This document shows, piece by piece, positions 12,217 through 24,338 of a stretch of 64,000 nt of DNA (position 1 is its first letter; each line of letters begins with the position of its first letter). The DNA lies in NCBI GenBank assembly GCA_030770535.1, contig JASVEC010000001.1:868001-932000 (forward strand). The letters are read 5' to 3'. A model generated the notes under the pieces. That model was given only the letters and a program-made list of their open reading frames with translations, ran no database searches and was not told the origin of the DNA. Made by a program: the position numbers and the translations under genes. Source of the stretch: Batkoa obscura (lineage: Eukaryota > Entomophthoromycota > Entomophthoromycetes > Entomophthorales > Batkoaceae).

Positions 12217-12322
12217 ATTGAGGATGTATTTTTTTGTTTGAAAATCTTGCTAACAATTTTTCCACTCAAATAGCACTTAAAGAATGGAAAAAGTAATGAA
12301 ATAAAAAAAAACATCACCAATT
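12217..12322 (+). mobile_element. Short MITE (family M1), copy 3
   Basis: The left end attgaggatgtattttttt, the core caatttttccactcaaatag and the right end aaacatcaccaatta define it. Plus orientation. The termini read TTGAGGAT rather than TGGGGAT, as in the copy at 44268. Confidence 0.78.
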
Positions 12323-12794
12323 AATAATTTAAAATAACATTTGTATAATTTTTATATTATAATATTTTGTTTTAAAAAAAATAAAAAATAAAACATTATA
12401 GAATTACTTTTGTCCTTAACTATAAATGAGTATTATGCATTTTTTCTAGTTTTACTTAATCTATAGCACAATACCCTACATTAAATACCATAAATTTCTT
12501 GAAATGAATACAATATATCAATTTATAAATGTTTATATAACAAGTAGCTTTCGAAATATTATATAAAATTTTATAAAAGGTAGAATTCGTCACTTTTCGA
12601 AAATTTTAAGCTTATTTACCAATAACCAGAGAGCATCTTGAAAATTATTGGATAACTCAAACTCAAACTTAAAATTCAAACTATAATTGGTCAAACTCCA
12701 AAAACTGTTTTCCCATAATGATCCAAAGTATAAAACATGCTTGTAAAGATAGTTAAAATTTGTCAAATTATTTAGTCTATTTCATTATTTAACT

Positions 12795-14562
12795 ATGTCT
12801 TCTGTCACTGCTCAAACTGCCGCCACCAATCCTACCGCTAATAGTAAGTGTATTTTTTGCTATATTCAAAATTTATTTACAAATGAAATTAGCCCTCAAA
12901 AACCCATCAAACACTATTAAAGAGGTAGGTAATCCCCATGCATTTGGTGATGTTACAGTTGATAATTCAAGTGTTACTACAGCAGAGCTCAATGACACAG
13001 GTTCTGAGTTAACAAAGGCTACTGAAATAAATGGAGCTGTGGATCCAACTTTTGAATTCCTTAATCTGAAAGGACCAAAACCTGCTACTTTTGAAAAAGT
13101 AGCTTACTTTTTCATCAAAAGGTACTACTATACCCTTTCTAAAGTTCCACATAAATCATATTTGTTTTATCATTCGAAAGCACTTTTGATCCACGGTGAT
13201 GAAGCTCAGGATGTCCTTCCTATTAAAGGTTTAAAGAATATTCATGAACATTTGATTAAATTAGATTTCAGTAAATGTAATATTGTACTTACCAATGTTG
13301 ACTGCACTCCTTCGGTTAATGGTTCTATATTTATTGTGGTTATAGGCGAGGTTGCTTATTTTAGTGGGCTTCAAAAGAAATTTATTCAATCCTTTTTATT
13401 GAAAGAAAAGTCCAACGGGTTTACCATAGTTAATGATATTTTTAGGTATATTGTTGATACTGCAGATGAGTACCCTTCAGGTGACTATGTAAAGTTAAAA
13501 GTTAAGGAGGATACAATCAAGTTAGACGTGGGACCAACTGGATCTATCCCAACATCTCCTACCTCTGAAAGCACTGTTTCTCCATTAGCTTCCGATGAAG
13601 CACCGATTGCTGAAGATTTACCATCAGTTGAAAACCTTCCACCATTAGTTGAGGAAGTTTTACCACCAGTTAAAGAAAAAAGCCCAGAAGCTCCAAAAAC
13701 CGATGAAGTTACCCCTGAGACAACCCAATCCGGAAGCATCGCTGACTCGACATTGGAGCCAACTACCACACTTACCAAGGCTGCAAAGAAGAAAAGAGCC
13801 AAAGCTCTTAAGAAAAAAGCTACTGAAGTTGAACAAGAAACCGCTGTAGCTGAAGTCGAAGTTAAGACTAATAGTAAAGCTGGAGTCGAGACTAAGATTG
13901 ATGAAGTCAAGTCTGAAACTACTAAAGTTGAGGAAGTCAAAGCTGAAGAGAAGCCTAAAACTAATGGCAGCCCTGCTACGGACCTCTGTTTGCCTTCCAC
14001 TCCAGCCTCAACTAAGGTTCAAGAAAAACCCAAAGCCTGGGCCAAACTACCACCAATCGAGTCTGCTCCCGTAGTATCTGCCACAATAAAACAGCCAATA
14101 AAACAGCCAATAAAACCAGTTACCACAGCCGTTGAGAAACCAATTGTTAGCACCCCAGTTGCTCATGATGAAAACAATGATATTTTTAAGTCCCATGTTT
14201 GCCTTCGATTTGTCAGAGAAAATACTCCAAAGCCAGTTGTCGTTAAAGCACTCTCTAAGTTTGGTATTGTACAAAACGTTGAATTCAATCAAAGGATTAC
14301 CTTTGCTGAGTTTACAACAGTTGAATCAGCTTCCAAAGCTATTACTGCTGGCCAAGTTGAAATCAATGGTAATAGAGTACAAATTGAACAACGCCGCCAC
14401 CGTCAAAATCACCATGGATTTTATAACCGTAAAAATGGTAATTACAACCGCTATGGTAAATATGGTAATAATACTTCACCTACTGGGTCTAATGAATCTG
14501 GAGATTGGTCTACTCCAAGGCCGGTTGGTAGGTATCCTGGGAACAGAGGAGTAAATCATTAA
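12795..14562 (+). CDS. NTF2-domain and RRM protein, G3BP/Bre5/Nxt3-like
   Basis: There are two exons: 12795-12843 and 12893-14562. The first exon (MSSVTAQTAATNPTAN) joins in frame through a 49-base intron. An NTF2-like domain spans roughly residues 75-210 (FEKVAYFFIKRYYYTL, HEHLIKLDF, IVVIGEVAY, FRYIVDT). An acidic/lysine-rich disordered middle contains a basic patch (AAKKKRAKALKKK). A C-terminal RRM follows (HVCLRFVRENTPKPVV, ITFAEFTT, VQIEQRR), then an Arg/Gly/Asn-rich tail. Family members are cytoplasmic RNA-binding proteins of stress granules and, in yeasts, cofactors of the Ubp3 deubiquitinase. Domain order and size fit the family. Confidence 0.88.
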
Positions 14563-15432
14563 TTTGAGATAATATTAGATTTTATGTTTTAGTTCTTTTT
14601 AAATTAATAATGATGATTGCTGTTAACATTGTATAGATGGTTTATTTTAACTTTTTGCCTTCTCCTTTGAGCTTTTCATCTAATACTCTTACATCCCTAC
14701 TACACTTTGTTTATGCTTTAAAAAAATCCTCACTTATCCCTTTCAAAATAAAAGTACATTTATATTTATTTTTATGTGTATATGTGGACCAGTTTAAACA
14801 ATAAATGAATATAATTTATCAATTTTTAAAAATTTAAATCAAGGAATACACTACTATCTAAAATTAATGTTTTTATTTTTATTTTTTATAATTTTGATAA
14901 GATTTAACAAAGTTAAAATTTAATTCGTATGCCACTTTTGAACATTAATAGCTATAAGTTTACTTTATATAATTATGATATAATTTCATAATTAGCTTAA
15001 CTTTGGTCTTTTTTATATTGTGTAAAATGTTTTATTTATCATAAAAACTGATACAGCAATTTTTTTTCAATTTTGCTAAAGCATGTATCTTAAACTATGT
15101 GTTTTTTTATAAATCCTACTACATGTCTTTGTAACACTATGTATACTACTGAGAAAATAGTAACACTAATACCTATAGGATATATTAAAATTGTTTAATA
15201 AAATATAAATAAACATTATTAAATCACTTTATTACCAACGATATTTCACAAATTATACATATCATTTTTTATGATTTCACTCTATTTTACTCATAATCAC
15301 TCATTACTTATACCAATTATCGCAGTAAATTAAAAAAACTACGAAACTAGCTCATTGATTGGCTATGTTAACAATCCAAAAAAAAATCCTACAATATATA
15401 AAAGATTACTTTTTAAAGCGTAGTACTTAAAA
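14563..15432. other. Intergenic, 870 bases
   Basis: AT-rich spacer holding the 3' flank of the G3BP-like gene and the upstream region of aspartyl-tRNA synthetase. I see no gene, MITE or clear repeat in it. Confidence 0.55.
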
Positions 15433-17527
15433 ATGGAAAAAGAAATCGAAAGCATAGCCAAACAAGTAGAACAGATTGTAGTAGAGTAAGCCAAGGTTGT
15501 ATAATTAATGATATTGTATTTAAAATGATGAATATTAGTGAAAATGGGGAGCCATTATCAAAAAAAGGGTTAAAAAAATTAGAAAAAGAACGTGAAAAGC
15601 AGAAGAGAAAGGAAGAAGTAGCAGCCCGTTTAGCCGCTGAAAAAGCCGAAAGGGAAGCTAAAGATGTTGATTTTGCTACAGAAAACTATGGCAAAAGAGC
15701 ACTTAATCAATCCCAAGAACGTACTAACGAACAAAGAATTGATATTCGTAAAATTGATGAGAGTTTAGTTGGAAGCTCTATTATTTTAAGAGCTCGTGTT
15801 CAAACTTCTCGTCTTGCAGGTAATATAAATACAAATATAAATATAAGCATGAATATTAATTAAAAAAATCAAGGTGCTAAAAATTGCTTCTTTGTCTTAC
15901 GTCAATCTTTTTACACCGTACAAGGTGTTGTAACTATTGATTCAAGCAGTGTTAGTAAACAATTCCTTAAATTTGCTGGAAGGTAAAATAGTTTTTTACT
16001 TTAATTTATTTTCACTAATCATATTTTTATTTAGCATTCCACCTGAAAGTATTATTTTAGTTCATGGTGAAGTGGTAAAGGCGCCAGAACCAATCAAAAG
16101 TTGCACAGTTCAGTCAGTTGAGCTTAAAATTTTCAAAGTAATCAATGATTATTATTATTTTATTTTATTTTAATCACATATTAGCTTTTTACTCTTTCTG
16201 AATCTGTTGATCGTTTACCTTTTAGTATCGAAGATGCTTCACGTCCCGAAAAATATTTTAAAGACGTAAGTGTTTTATTTTTCATGTAATTTAATAATAA
16301 ATGATTTAAATTTAGGCTGAAGCTTCAAATGCTGAAAATGAAGTTGAAGGTAGTGAGGTAAAAACAAAATATAACTTAAAATACATTAACTAAATGAAAT
16401 CCAAACAGAAACCTAAATATGTCAAAGTCAATTTAGATACTCGTCTTAATAATCGAGTAATGGATTTAAGAGTAAGAGAATAACAATGAATAAATAATAA
16501 TGGTAATAATAATAATTTCAACTTAACTAGACGACAACAAATCAAGCTATCTTCCGTCTTCAATCTGGAATATCTAAAATATTCCGTGATTTCTTGACTG
16601 AGAGAGAATTTGTTGAAATTCATACTCCTAAAATTATGGGCGCAGCTAGTGAAGGAGGAGCTAACGTTTTTAAATTAAACTATTTTAAAACTAATGCCTT
16701 CTTAGCTCAATCCCCACAATTACACAAGCAAATGTCCGTTTGTGCAGGATTTGAAAAAGTATTTGAAATTGGACCAGTGTTTAGAGCAGAAGATTCTAAT
16801 ACTCATCGTCACATGACTGAATTTATTGGCATGGATTTAGAGATGGCCTTTGAAGAGCATTACCACGAAGTATTAGACTTATTTGACGATTTATTTGTTA
16901 CTCTCTTTACCAAATTAAGTGAAACTTATAGTAAAGAACTTGAAGCAGTAAACCAACAATATCCATTTGAGTCATTCAAGTTTTTACCAAAAACATTAAG
17001 ATTAAAATTCCCAGAGGGAATTGCACTCTTAAAAGAAAATGGTATTGAAGTGGGTGAGTTAGATGATCTCAGGTAATTAGAATTGAATATCTTTAGAAAA
17101 AAGGGAGCTTAACTTTTTATTTTTTAGCACTGAAAATGAAAGAATATTAGGTAGATTAGTGCGTGAAAAATATGATACTGATTTCTTTATTTTGGATAAA
17201 TTCCCACTTAATATTAGACCATTTTATACTATGCCAGATCCAAATAATAAAGATTATTCAAACTCTTATGATTTCTTCATGAGAGGAGAAGAAATTATGT
17301 CAGGTGCTCAACGTATTCATGATTCTGAGTTTTTAATTCAAAGAGCTAGGGAATGTGGTGTTGATCCAATAACTATTCAACCTTATATTGATGCTTTTAA
17401 ACTTGGTGCTCCTCCACATGCTGGTGGTGGTATTGGTTTAGAAAGAGTAGTAATGTTGTATCTTGGTTTGGGTAACATCCGTCGTACCTCGTTATTCCCT
17501 CGTGATCCACGTCGACTTGCACCTTAA
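15433..17527 (+). CDS. DPS1: Cytosolic aspartyl-tRNA synthetase
   Basis: It charges tRNA-Asp with aspartate for cytosolic translation. Nine exons keep frame: 15433-15485, 15539-15819, 15874-15982, 16035-16137, 16185-16265, 16316-16357, 16409-16471, 16531-17072 and 17128-17527, for 557 residues (yeast Dps1 is 557). A lysine-rich N-terminal extension ([19 protein letters not shown]) typical of fungal enzymes is followed by an OB-fold anticodon-binding domain ([20 protein letters not shown]). The class II catalytic core has motif 2 ([15 protein letters not shown]) and motif 3 ([11 protein letters not shown]), and the protein ends [12 protein letters not shown]. The gene is convergent with the calcipressin gene, with 52 bases between stops. 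Confidence 0.97.
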
Positions 17528-17579
17528 ATTTTATTATAAAAAAATAAAGTACTAAGATTTATAAAATGTGTATAATTTA

Positions 17580-18263
17580 TTAAAATTGAGAAAAAGGTGG
17601 AAAACTAGTTTTAATCATAGGAGGAGGGGAAGCCATGGAAATTAAAGGGTTATGATTAGGCTCACTCCAATCTTGAATCAAAAATTTAGGTTGTGAAGCT
17701 TCAAATTTAATTTCGATATCTTCGTTTAAGTTGCTGGCATTGTTCCCCAGGTTTAATTTATTTAGCTTGTTAATTAAATCACTAGAAAAAGTTAATGCAT
17801 TAGGGGCGTCTTCAGAACTAGAGAGCCAGCCAGAAGGAGGTGAATTAGGCGGAGAAATTAAAAACAAACGTTCACTATTTATCACGTTTAAATAGTTTTT
17901 TCGAAGGCTTTTATTTAAAATGGGTTCTAATAAATAAACTTTAATTAAATAATTATTAAGTTTTTGAAAATGATATTTTTTCTTGATCTCTTTAGCTATG
18001 TCCCCATAGATCCCCTCTTCCTCCATCTCTCCCTCATCTTCCATCTCTTCAAATACTATTATTATTCTTTGTAACTTTTTTATCGGACAATAACTTTTAA
18101 TTCTACCTTCTCTTTCAAGGATGATTTTTAGTTGGTTTAAATTTTCTTGCTGAAATAAGTTACTATCATCGCATGAAATGACAATGCAATTTGTATTGAT
18201 TGATTCTTCCTTTTTTTCTTGGTTGATAATCATCTTCGTTTCTAAATTCTTTGTATTCATCAT
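17580..18263 (-). CDS. RCN1: Calcipressin (RCAN/Rcn1), calcineurin regulator
   Basis: Intronless, 227 residues. Family members bind calcineurin and inhibit or tune its phosphatase activity. The diagnostic family motif is present as LISPPNSPPSGW (about residues 133-144), preceded by an RRM-like N-terminal half (CIVISCDDSNLFQQ, IIIVFEE) and followed by the short C-terminal region (PKFLIQDW) that in the family contacts calcineurin. An acidic stretch (EEMEDEGEMEEEG) interrupts the RRM-like part. It is convergent with aspartyl-tRNA synthetase. Length and motif order are normal for fungal members. Confidence 0.9.
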   Translation of the reverse strand: MMNTKNLETKMIINQEKKEESINTNCIVISCDDSNLFQQENLNQLKIILEREGRIKSYCPIKKLQRIIIVFEEMEDEGEMEEEGIYGDIAKEIKKKYHFQKLNNYLIKVYLLEPILNKSLRKNYLNVINSERLFLISPPNSPPSGWLSSSEDAPNALTFSSDLINKLNKLNLGNNASNLNEDIEIKFEASQPKFLIQDWSEPNHNPLISMASPPPMIKTSFPPFSQF

Positions 18264-18429
18264 TGTTATATTGGTAGTAAGCTATTTAAAAATTAATTTT
18301 TAGTTTATTTAAATTTATTTATACTTAAATTGCTTAGAAATTATGCTTATTATTTATTCAATAAAATGGCTTATAAGTGAACAAATTCATTTTTATTAGC
18401 TAAATCAAAGTTTATTATATCATGTAAAA

Positions 18430-19015
18430 TATCTACATACTACTGCTGTGACCAAACTTCCTACGGGTAAAACAAGTTTGTCTTTGTTTTAGGTTTGGCT
18501 TTTCATACAGATGAAGTTTACAGTTTTTATTCTTCATGCTACGAGCTTTCAAGTCTCACGAACTATCATTAACACCTAATAGTCCTTGCATCTTACAGGT
18601 CATAATGCCATAACTAAGATTATCAAAAGATGGTAAAAATTGTTTGAATTTGTCAGGTAAACAATCGAGAAGATGATAACGTAAATCTATACCTTTGGTT
18701 ACTTCACAATCAAAGCATAACCCATAAAATCCGGATAAAAATAACTCAAAATCCTTTTTAGTTTTTATTGTAAATCCTAATTCATATAGCTCGATTTCTT
18801 CATTATATAATGAAATTCAAGGTCAGCCTTATTTAAAAAATCTTTCTTTAAAATTCTCAAAAGTATCAACTGGTGTTTTGTTACGTTTATCGATATATTT
18901 TTCAAGCACTCTCCTTGGAGGTTTCGACGTGCAAGCAAGAGCTGATCGTCATCCTTTTCTACTTTAAATATTCTAAAAAATGACTCTAATGCCATAAGGC
19001 AGAATTTGAATTCTC
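18430..19015 (-). mobile_element. Fossil gag-like fragment of an LTR-type retroelement
   Basis: On the minus strand, scattered stretches resemble a retrotransposon capsid protein (for example FENFKERF, DFELFLSGFYGLCFD, LDCLPDKFKQFLPSF), followed by a zinc-knuckle-like CFTRRKFGHSSS. The region is broken in several places, has no recognisable reverse transcriptase or LTRs next to it, and looks old. The family assignment (Ty3-like or similar) is tentative. Confidence 0.5.
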
Positions 19016-19312
19016 AAATACTAGTTTTGTTCAAAGGCCCTTCCTCTTAGCTAATGTTTCTTATAAGTCGAACATAGATCATTTTCAGGGACGCTCATAT
19101 CTATTGAAATTTTTTAGAAAAAAAGGGTTCAAGTGAGGCTTTAATAAGTTTTTGACACTGAGATTAAAAAAGTTTAATAGGGTTATAGATATAAAATACA
19201 TTTTAAAGTTATCAAATTAAAGAACTTAATCGTAGTTATATAAATATTAAGGTTTAAAAGTGATATAAAAAAATGGAAATGAAAGATTAATATTTCAATC
19301 TATCTTCCTCTC

Positions 19313-19446
19313 ACTAGAAGAGGTTTCAGGTCGTTATTCCCGAAACTTGATTTATTTAGTAAAACACCAAAATTTACTTTATTTAAAAGAAATCGTGTTT
19401 TACTAAATAAATCAAGTTGGGAGTGACTACCTGAAACCTATCTCTA
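19313..19446. repeat. Fold-back MITE-like element with ~50-base inverted repeats
   Basis: The left arm runs from 19313 (actagaagaggtttcagg, continuing aaacttgatttatttagtaaaac) and is answered by its reverse complement ending at 19446 (cctgaaacctatctctagt). Arms are about 50 bases with a few mismatches; the loop is only about 30 bases. No ORF. It would form a near-complete hairpin. It is unrelated to M1. Confidence 0.75.
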
Positions 19447-20053
19447 GTATTATTAACTTGAGGGTAAAGCTTCAAATATCAAGATCAAGCTAAAGTTTTA
19501 GATGATTCATAAATGTTCATTATTTGAGCAATGTTTAATAAATTCTTAGTTTTGCTTTAGAGGGAACCAACAAGCAAGATTTTGTAAAATTCTAAAAATC
19601 GTTTTTCTAACACTAATAAAGCATTAGGAATATATACTCTTTCAAGATCTAAAAAGATTTACCAGTTAAGAAATATAACCCTTTTCATACATTGTAAATA
19701 AACTATAAAATTAAACCTTTAAATGTATAACTTAAAAGTATTAAACTACAGGATTTTCAGTTAAAAGACATTGTCAAAAAGGTGGTATAGTTTCAACAAT
19801 ATCCTATAAAAATATACAAAATAAAAAATTTATGATGAAAATTATTATAGTTTTACCTGGAATTATTTTAATTCTCATCACTATTTAACAATTTGTTTAC
19901 CTGTACTAATTATTACTGCAAATTCTTGCAATATTATTTAAATTAGTCACTTTTTTGCCAGTAATTTAAAACCGAAATACTGTACTTGCCAACAAATACA
20001 AACAATGGTGAACTTTTATTCATTGTGTAATTAAATTTAAAAGCTAAAATTAC

Positions 20054-20153
20054 TGTGGAGATGTATTTTTTTTAAAATTTTACTAACAATCTTTTCACTC
20101 AAGTAGCGCTTAAAAAATGGAAAAAGTAATGAAACCAAAAACATCCTCCTATA
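20054..20153 (+). mobile_element. Short MITE (family M1), copy 4
   Basis: The left end tgtggagatgtattttttt, the core actaacaatcttttcactca and the right end aaaacatcctcctata define it. Plus orientation. Confidence 0.8.
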
Positions 20154-20359
20154 GCACTTTTATAAATTTATCAACCTTTTCAGACTTAACAGCTTTCTGA
20201 GGATACTGCATATTAAGACTTTAAGGTAGCATTTATAAACAACCTCTGACATTAATCATTGAGTTTTCAAAAAGATAGACCATAACTTTTAGTATAAATA
20301 TCCCAAATTTTAATCTATCAAATTTATATTTATGTAAAAAGTATTTAAAAACCTATAAC

Positions 20360-20466
20360 ATATGGGGTGTTTTTTTTTGGGTTCATCACTTTTTTCATTC
20401 TTTAAGCACTATTGAGCGGAAGATGTGTTAGTAAATCTCTTGAAGAAAAAGAGACATCCCCATATA
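20360..20466 (-). mobile_element. Short MITE (family M1), copy 5
   Basis: It starts catatggggtgtttttttt and ends gagacatccccatata, with well-kept termini. The core is in reverse orientation (ttcattctttaagcactatt, gagcgg). It lies about 200 bases from copy 4 in the opposite direction. Confidence 0.83.
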
Positions 20467-20996
20467 GTGAGTATATCCAGTTGTTATCCCATTACATAAA
20501 AATATCATTAGCTAAAATCCAGCTTTATCAGGGAACATAAAGGGATTATATGAATAAAATAGTGCTTCTAAGTAAATATTAAAATAAACAAAACTTTCAT
20601 TATGAAGGTTTTTATCATTAACTATATGACCTTTAGTTTATAATTAGAGTACCCCATCGATTCGTTACCTATAAGGGGTTAAATTAATATATTAAGCTTC
20701 AAACTAAGTATACTAGTTTTTTTGATAATCTAATATCTGCTTTAAAACGTTTTATTAGTCTGCTCTAACATTCAAAAAATAAAGAAGCAATACCAATATC
20801 AAATTGAGTTCATTTCATTTGCTCAAGTAATAGCTTTCTAGTACCCATCTGAAAATGATCTTGTATTAATATCTTTAAGCTACTCTTAACTGATTGATAT
20901 ATAATAAATGCTTGGATCTATACTAAACAGTTTTAAATATGTAAACTAAACTAAAAAAAAATCAAATAAAGAATAACATTTATTGTAAAATTAACA

Positions 20997-22421
20997 TTAT
21001 TTGGCATTATGAATCCAATTAACAACCTTATTTTTTATAAATTGTTTAACACTCTGGACACTTTCTGAATCATAAAAATGGATTTGATCCATATCCGAAA
21101 CGTGGGAAGCTCCTTTAATTTCGATTATATAGGAATCACTATTTACCTGTTGCATTAAGTTATTTCGAACATTCATTAATTTTGTGACATCAGGTAACAA
21201 AGATAGTTTATTCCATGGGTCTAACTCACCGTTTGTTAAGATTATATTTGTAAAATTAACATTCTTGCTTAACTCATTTATATTTTTATTGTTTATAAAT
21301 GAATATTGTTGATTATAAGTGTTAATATTATCAAATAAGTCAAAAGATTTATCCTTAAATACATTTTTACAATAGAATTCATTAAACCATTTTTTAGTTA
21401 AGTAGATTGAACGTAATGAAGTTTGATTTGAGGGTGCTGTTTGCCAATAACCAAATTCATTACAAGATTGATATATCCACTGTCTAAAATACGATTTGGG
21501 ATTTATACTAGTATTTGTCAAATCCTGGTAATTACTAAAGTCATAACACGATTGATTTTGATTTTCTAAAAATAAATTCAATTGTCCAATGTATTCCATT
21601 AATAATAATTGAATATTATTTATAGGTGCTTTATTTAAACTACTACAAAAGGAATCGATACTTGGTAAACGATCATTTGAGTTATATTGTATAATTGTAG
21701 CTAACATATCTGAAATTGTATATAAAAATAATAAGTTGTCTTTTATTGGACTACAATTTAATTTTGTTTTAATATTTTCTAATTCGTCACTATTCTCTTG
21801 ATATAATTCATCAAAATGTTGTCTTATTTTTATTAATTTATTATTACATTCTTGATTGTTTAATGCCTTTGAAATGCCCTGGTCATATTCATAAAAATCT
21901 TCTTTTAAAGTTAATGGTGGGCTTGAAGCAAATATAGCCAAGTAATCTTGATCAAAGTTGAGTTTGGACCAGACAGCTAAATTAGCAGAATAACTACCTC
22001 CAATTAAAATAAAATGGTTTATATTGTATTTGTTTTTCAAATAATTTTTAAAATCTAATATATCATATAACATTTGTTTACTCGATAAATAAGCTAAATT
22101 CTTGGTTTCAAATGTCGAATAAGGTTGACTTTTTCCATAATACCGATGCTCTAAAGCTGCTAATAAACCACCGTTCTCTTTAATAATCGAATAAAATAAT
22201 CCATTTCTAACTCGACTTTCTTTTAATTCATTTTCACCACTAATGTAAATAACTCCAACATTGTTTTTCTTGTTCTTATTAAAATAATCTTTATTAATAA
22301 AATATCTTTGTTGAAAAGTTAAACTAGTTGAATTAAAATGATCAATTTTTTGTTCAAAATAACTTTCTTTACATTGTATTAAACTGATTATAGACAATAT
22401 TATTAATACTATTAATCTCAT
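20997..22421 (-). CDS. Secreted serine peptidase, family S28 (lysosomal Pro-X carboxypeptidase/DPP2-like)
   Basis: Intronless, 474 residues. A signal peptide is visible (MRLIVLIILSIISLIQC), so the product enters the secretory pathway and probably acts in the vacuole or outside the cell. S28 enzymes cleave after proline, either releasing C-terminal residues or dipeptides. The triad can be placed as Ser143 in GGSYSANL, Asp401 in NGELDPWNKL and His440 in GASHVSDM. The N-terminal QKIDHFNSTSLTFQQRYF block is also typical of the family. Asn-X-Ser/Thr sites are frequent. Which specificity it has cannot be told from the sequence. Confidence 0.93.
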   Translation of the reverse strand: MRLIVLIILSIISLIQCKESYFEQKIDHFNSTSLTFQQRYFINKDYFNKNKKNNVGVIYISGENELKESRVRNGLFYSIIKENGGLLAALEHRYYGKSQPYSTFETKNLAYLSSKQMLYDILDFKNYLKNKYNINHFILIGGSYSANLAVWSKLNFDQDYLAIFASSPPLTLKEDFYEYDQGISKALNNQECNNKLIKIRQHFDELYQENSDELENIKTKLNCSPIKDNLLFLYTISDMLATIIQYNSNDRLPSIDSFCSSLNKAPINNIQLLLMEYIGQLNLFLENQNQSCYDFSNYQDLTNTSINPKSYFRQWIYQSCNEFGYWQTAPSNQTSLRSIYLTKKWFNEFYCKNVFKDKSFDLFDNINTYNQQYSFINNKNINELSKNVNFTNIILTNGELDPWNKLSLLPDVTKLMNVRNNLMQQVNSDSYIIEIKGASHVSDMDQIHFYDSESVQSVKQFIKNKVVNWIHNAK

Positions 22422-23742
22422 TTATTATTATCGTTATTGTAATTATATTGGAATATTATTAACTATAAAACTATATTGTGATCGTTATTGAATAGGACTA
22501 AACTTGGTTTTATTACTACTTTTTACTTTAATAATCTTCGAAATTTTATTTGATATACCAATAAGTGATTATATTCTAAAGTTTATCTGCGTGAGATTCT
22601 CGCCACAAAGTCAATCTTGCTTTTTTACTTAATATAGAAATAAAGCAAAGTAAAATAGAAAGGAGGTACCGATAATTCTTTTTCTCGTTTTCTGTTGTTT
22701 ATATAGCATAGCTATTTTATACAATCAATTGATTGTTATTGTAATATTAAATATTTATTGAAAAAGTATTGAAATTAAGTTATTTTTATTGCTTTTAATA
22801 ACTTTAATTTTTAATTTTTATATACTTTAAATTAAAATTGGAATTTTTAATCAAAACAAATTCAAATTTAATACTTTTAAATCAAACAAATCAATTTGAG
22901 TGAGAAAATAAATTAAAACTTTAATTAGACTAATCTAGAATTTAAATCAATGTAAATTATTATCAATTCAAATCAGATTATTGATATTATTATAAGATGA
23001 TGTTGATACTTAATTACATTTTAAACAAATTTTTAAGTAGATGTGCTAGCATAATTAAAGTTTATATATTATAAGTATTAGTTTATTTTTCTAAAATTAT
23101 CAACAGTACAATTTCGTATATTTTAATTGGTTGATAATTACTTAGATATTAATTTATAGACGTTAGCATAAATATGCTTCATATTTAATATACGAAAATA
23201 AACACATTTATTATTATTTTTTATTATAGATTCTATAAAAATTACAATTTTTTTAATAGAGTACACAATAGGAGATAGATATAAAGCTCTTGGATATATA
23301 ATGAATCTAATAAATGAAAATTGATCTATGTTTAATGTCATAACCCTAAAGATTTGAAAATCCTTACATTGAAATGTAAATAAAACAATATGCTTTTGAA
23401 TCCGTGGAGATAGTTGATAGAGTAAGGAATCTGCCCAAAGTTACTAAAAAATCTTTAAACATACTAAATTGGTTAGTAATTTTGGGCAGATTCTCTATTC
23501 TATTAAGTATCTCTACTGGTTCAAAAGCAGGTTAAAACGAAAATAAAATTGGAATTCTCAAGGTTTCGATCTTTGTATGTTATACATTTACTTTCAACTT
23601 TCACTTTCAATGAACAAAATTGGAAACTTTCAATTAACCAATAATATGCTTACTACAAAATGACTTTAGAATTTTAAATTGATAAAAACAATAGCAAATT
23701 CAATCAACTTTTTGTTTATAAAAAATAAATAAAAAAAGAGAG
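22422..23742. other. Intergenic, 1.3 kb
   Basis: Probably divergent promoter region for the S28 peptidase (-) and SRP9 (+). It contains one fold-back element (23404-23516). Short reading frames here have no family resemblance. Confidence 0.55.
23404..23516. repeat. Fold-back MITE-like element with ~44-base inverted repeats
   Basis: The left arm starts gtggagatagttgatagag and contains aatctgcccaaagttacta; the right arm ends attctattaagtatctctac and contains tagtaattttgggcagatt. Arms pair over about 44 bases around a ~25-base loop. There is no coding capacity. Its sequence differs from the element at 19313, so it is a separate family. Confidence 0.75.
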
Positions 23743-24255
23743 ATGGAAAACTTTGAAGAGTTTAGTAATCGAGTATATGAATTATTTCAAATATCAGGAG
23801 ATAAAGTAAGTTAATTTCAAAATAAAAAGCGATTTTAACAGTTGATTTTTAATTAGTTTCGATTTACTTATAAATATCGTCATTGTGATGGTAAAATGGT
23901 CATGAAAGCAACGGATGATACAATAGTAAGAATTTAAAATAGTTCAATTAATCCTTATATTAATTAAATTAAAATAGACTATGTTATATGAAACAGATCA
24001 ATTACAAGATATTAAAAAAATGGAAAAATTAAACCGTAATTTAATATTCAATATATTAGATGCTCCTATACCTGAATTATCTGAAATAAGTAAGTATTTT
24101 TAATCCTTTGAGAACAATTTTTACATTTATATTTATATTTATTAGCACCTCCTATAGCTAATACTGCTAATACTAATACAGCAACAAGCAACAATAAAAA
24201 TAATAAAGAAAAGGAAACAAGTAAAAAGAAAAATAAAAAGAAAGGAAAGAAATAG
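23743..24255 (+). CDS. SRP9: Signal recognition particle 9 kDa protein
   Basis: SRP9 pairs with SRP14 on the Alu domain of SRP RNA and takes part in translational arrest during ER targeting. Four exons keep frame: 23743-23805, 23857-23925, 23978-24089 and 24146-24255, giving 117 residues. The conserved core is clear (ENFEEFSNRVYELF, FRFTYKYRHCDGKMVMKATDD, LYETDQLQDIKKMEKLN). The C-terminal tail is low-complexity and lysine-rich (KKKNKKKGKK), as in some fungal SRP9 proteins. It is convergent with the LRR gene, 83 bases apart. Confidence 0.93.
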
Positions 24256-24338
24256 GTCATATAAATAAAGATTTGATTTATAGCAGATAGATTTAAATTT
24301 TATTTTTATTATTATTATTTTCTATTTCAAATAATAAA

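Larger units (their letters stand above)
11028..12794. other. Intergenic, 1.8 kb
   Basis: This probably divergent spacer between the FAR-acyltransferase gene (-) and the G3BP-like gene (+) carries a fold-back repeat (11755-11850) and one short MITE (12217-12322). No further coding potential was seen. Confidence 0.6.
18264..20996. other. Intergenic, 2.7 kb, repeat-bearing
   Basis: It carries a decayed gag-like fragment (18430-19015), a long fold-back element (19313-19446) and two short MITEs in opposite orientation (20054-20153 and 20360-20466). The rest (19450-20050 and 20470-20996) is AT-rich with nothing recognised. Confidence 0.6.

Noticed and set aside
13485-14000. 171-codon frame antisense to the G3BP-like gene
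   Set aside because: Complement of a Lys/Glu/Pro-rich coding stretch; serine/valine/leucine-rich shadow with no family.
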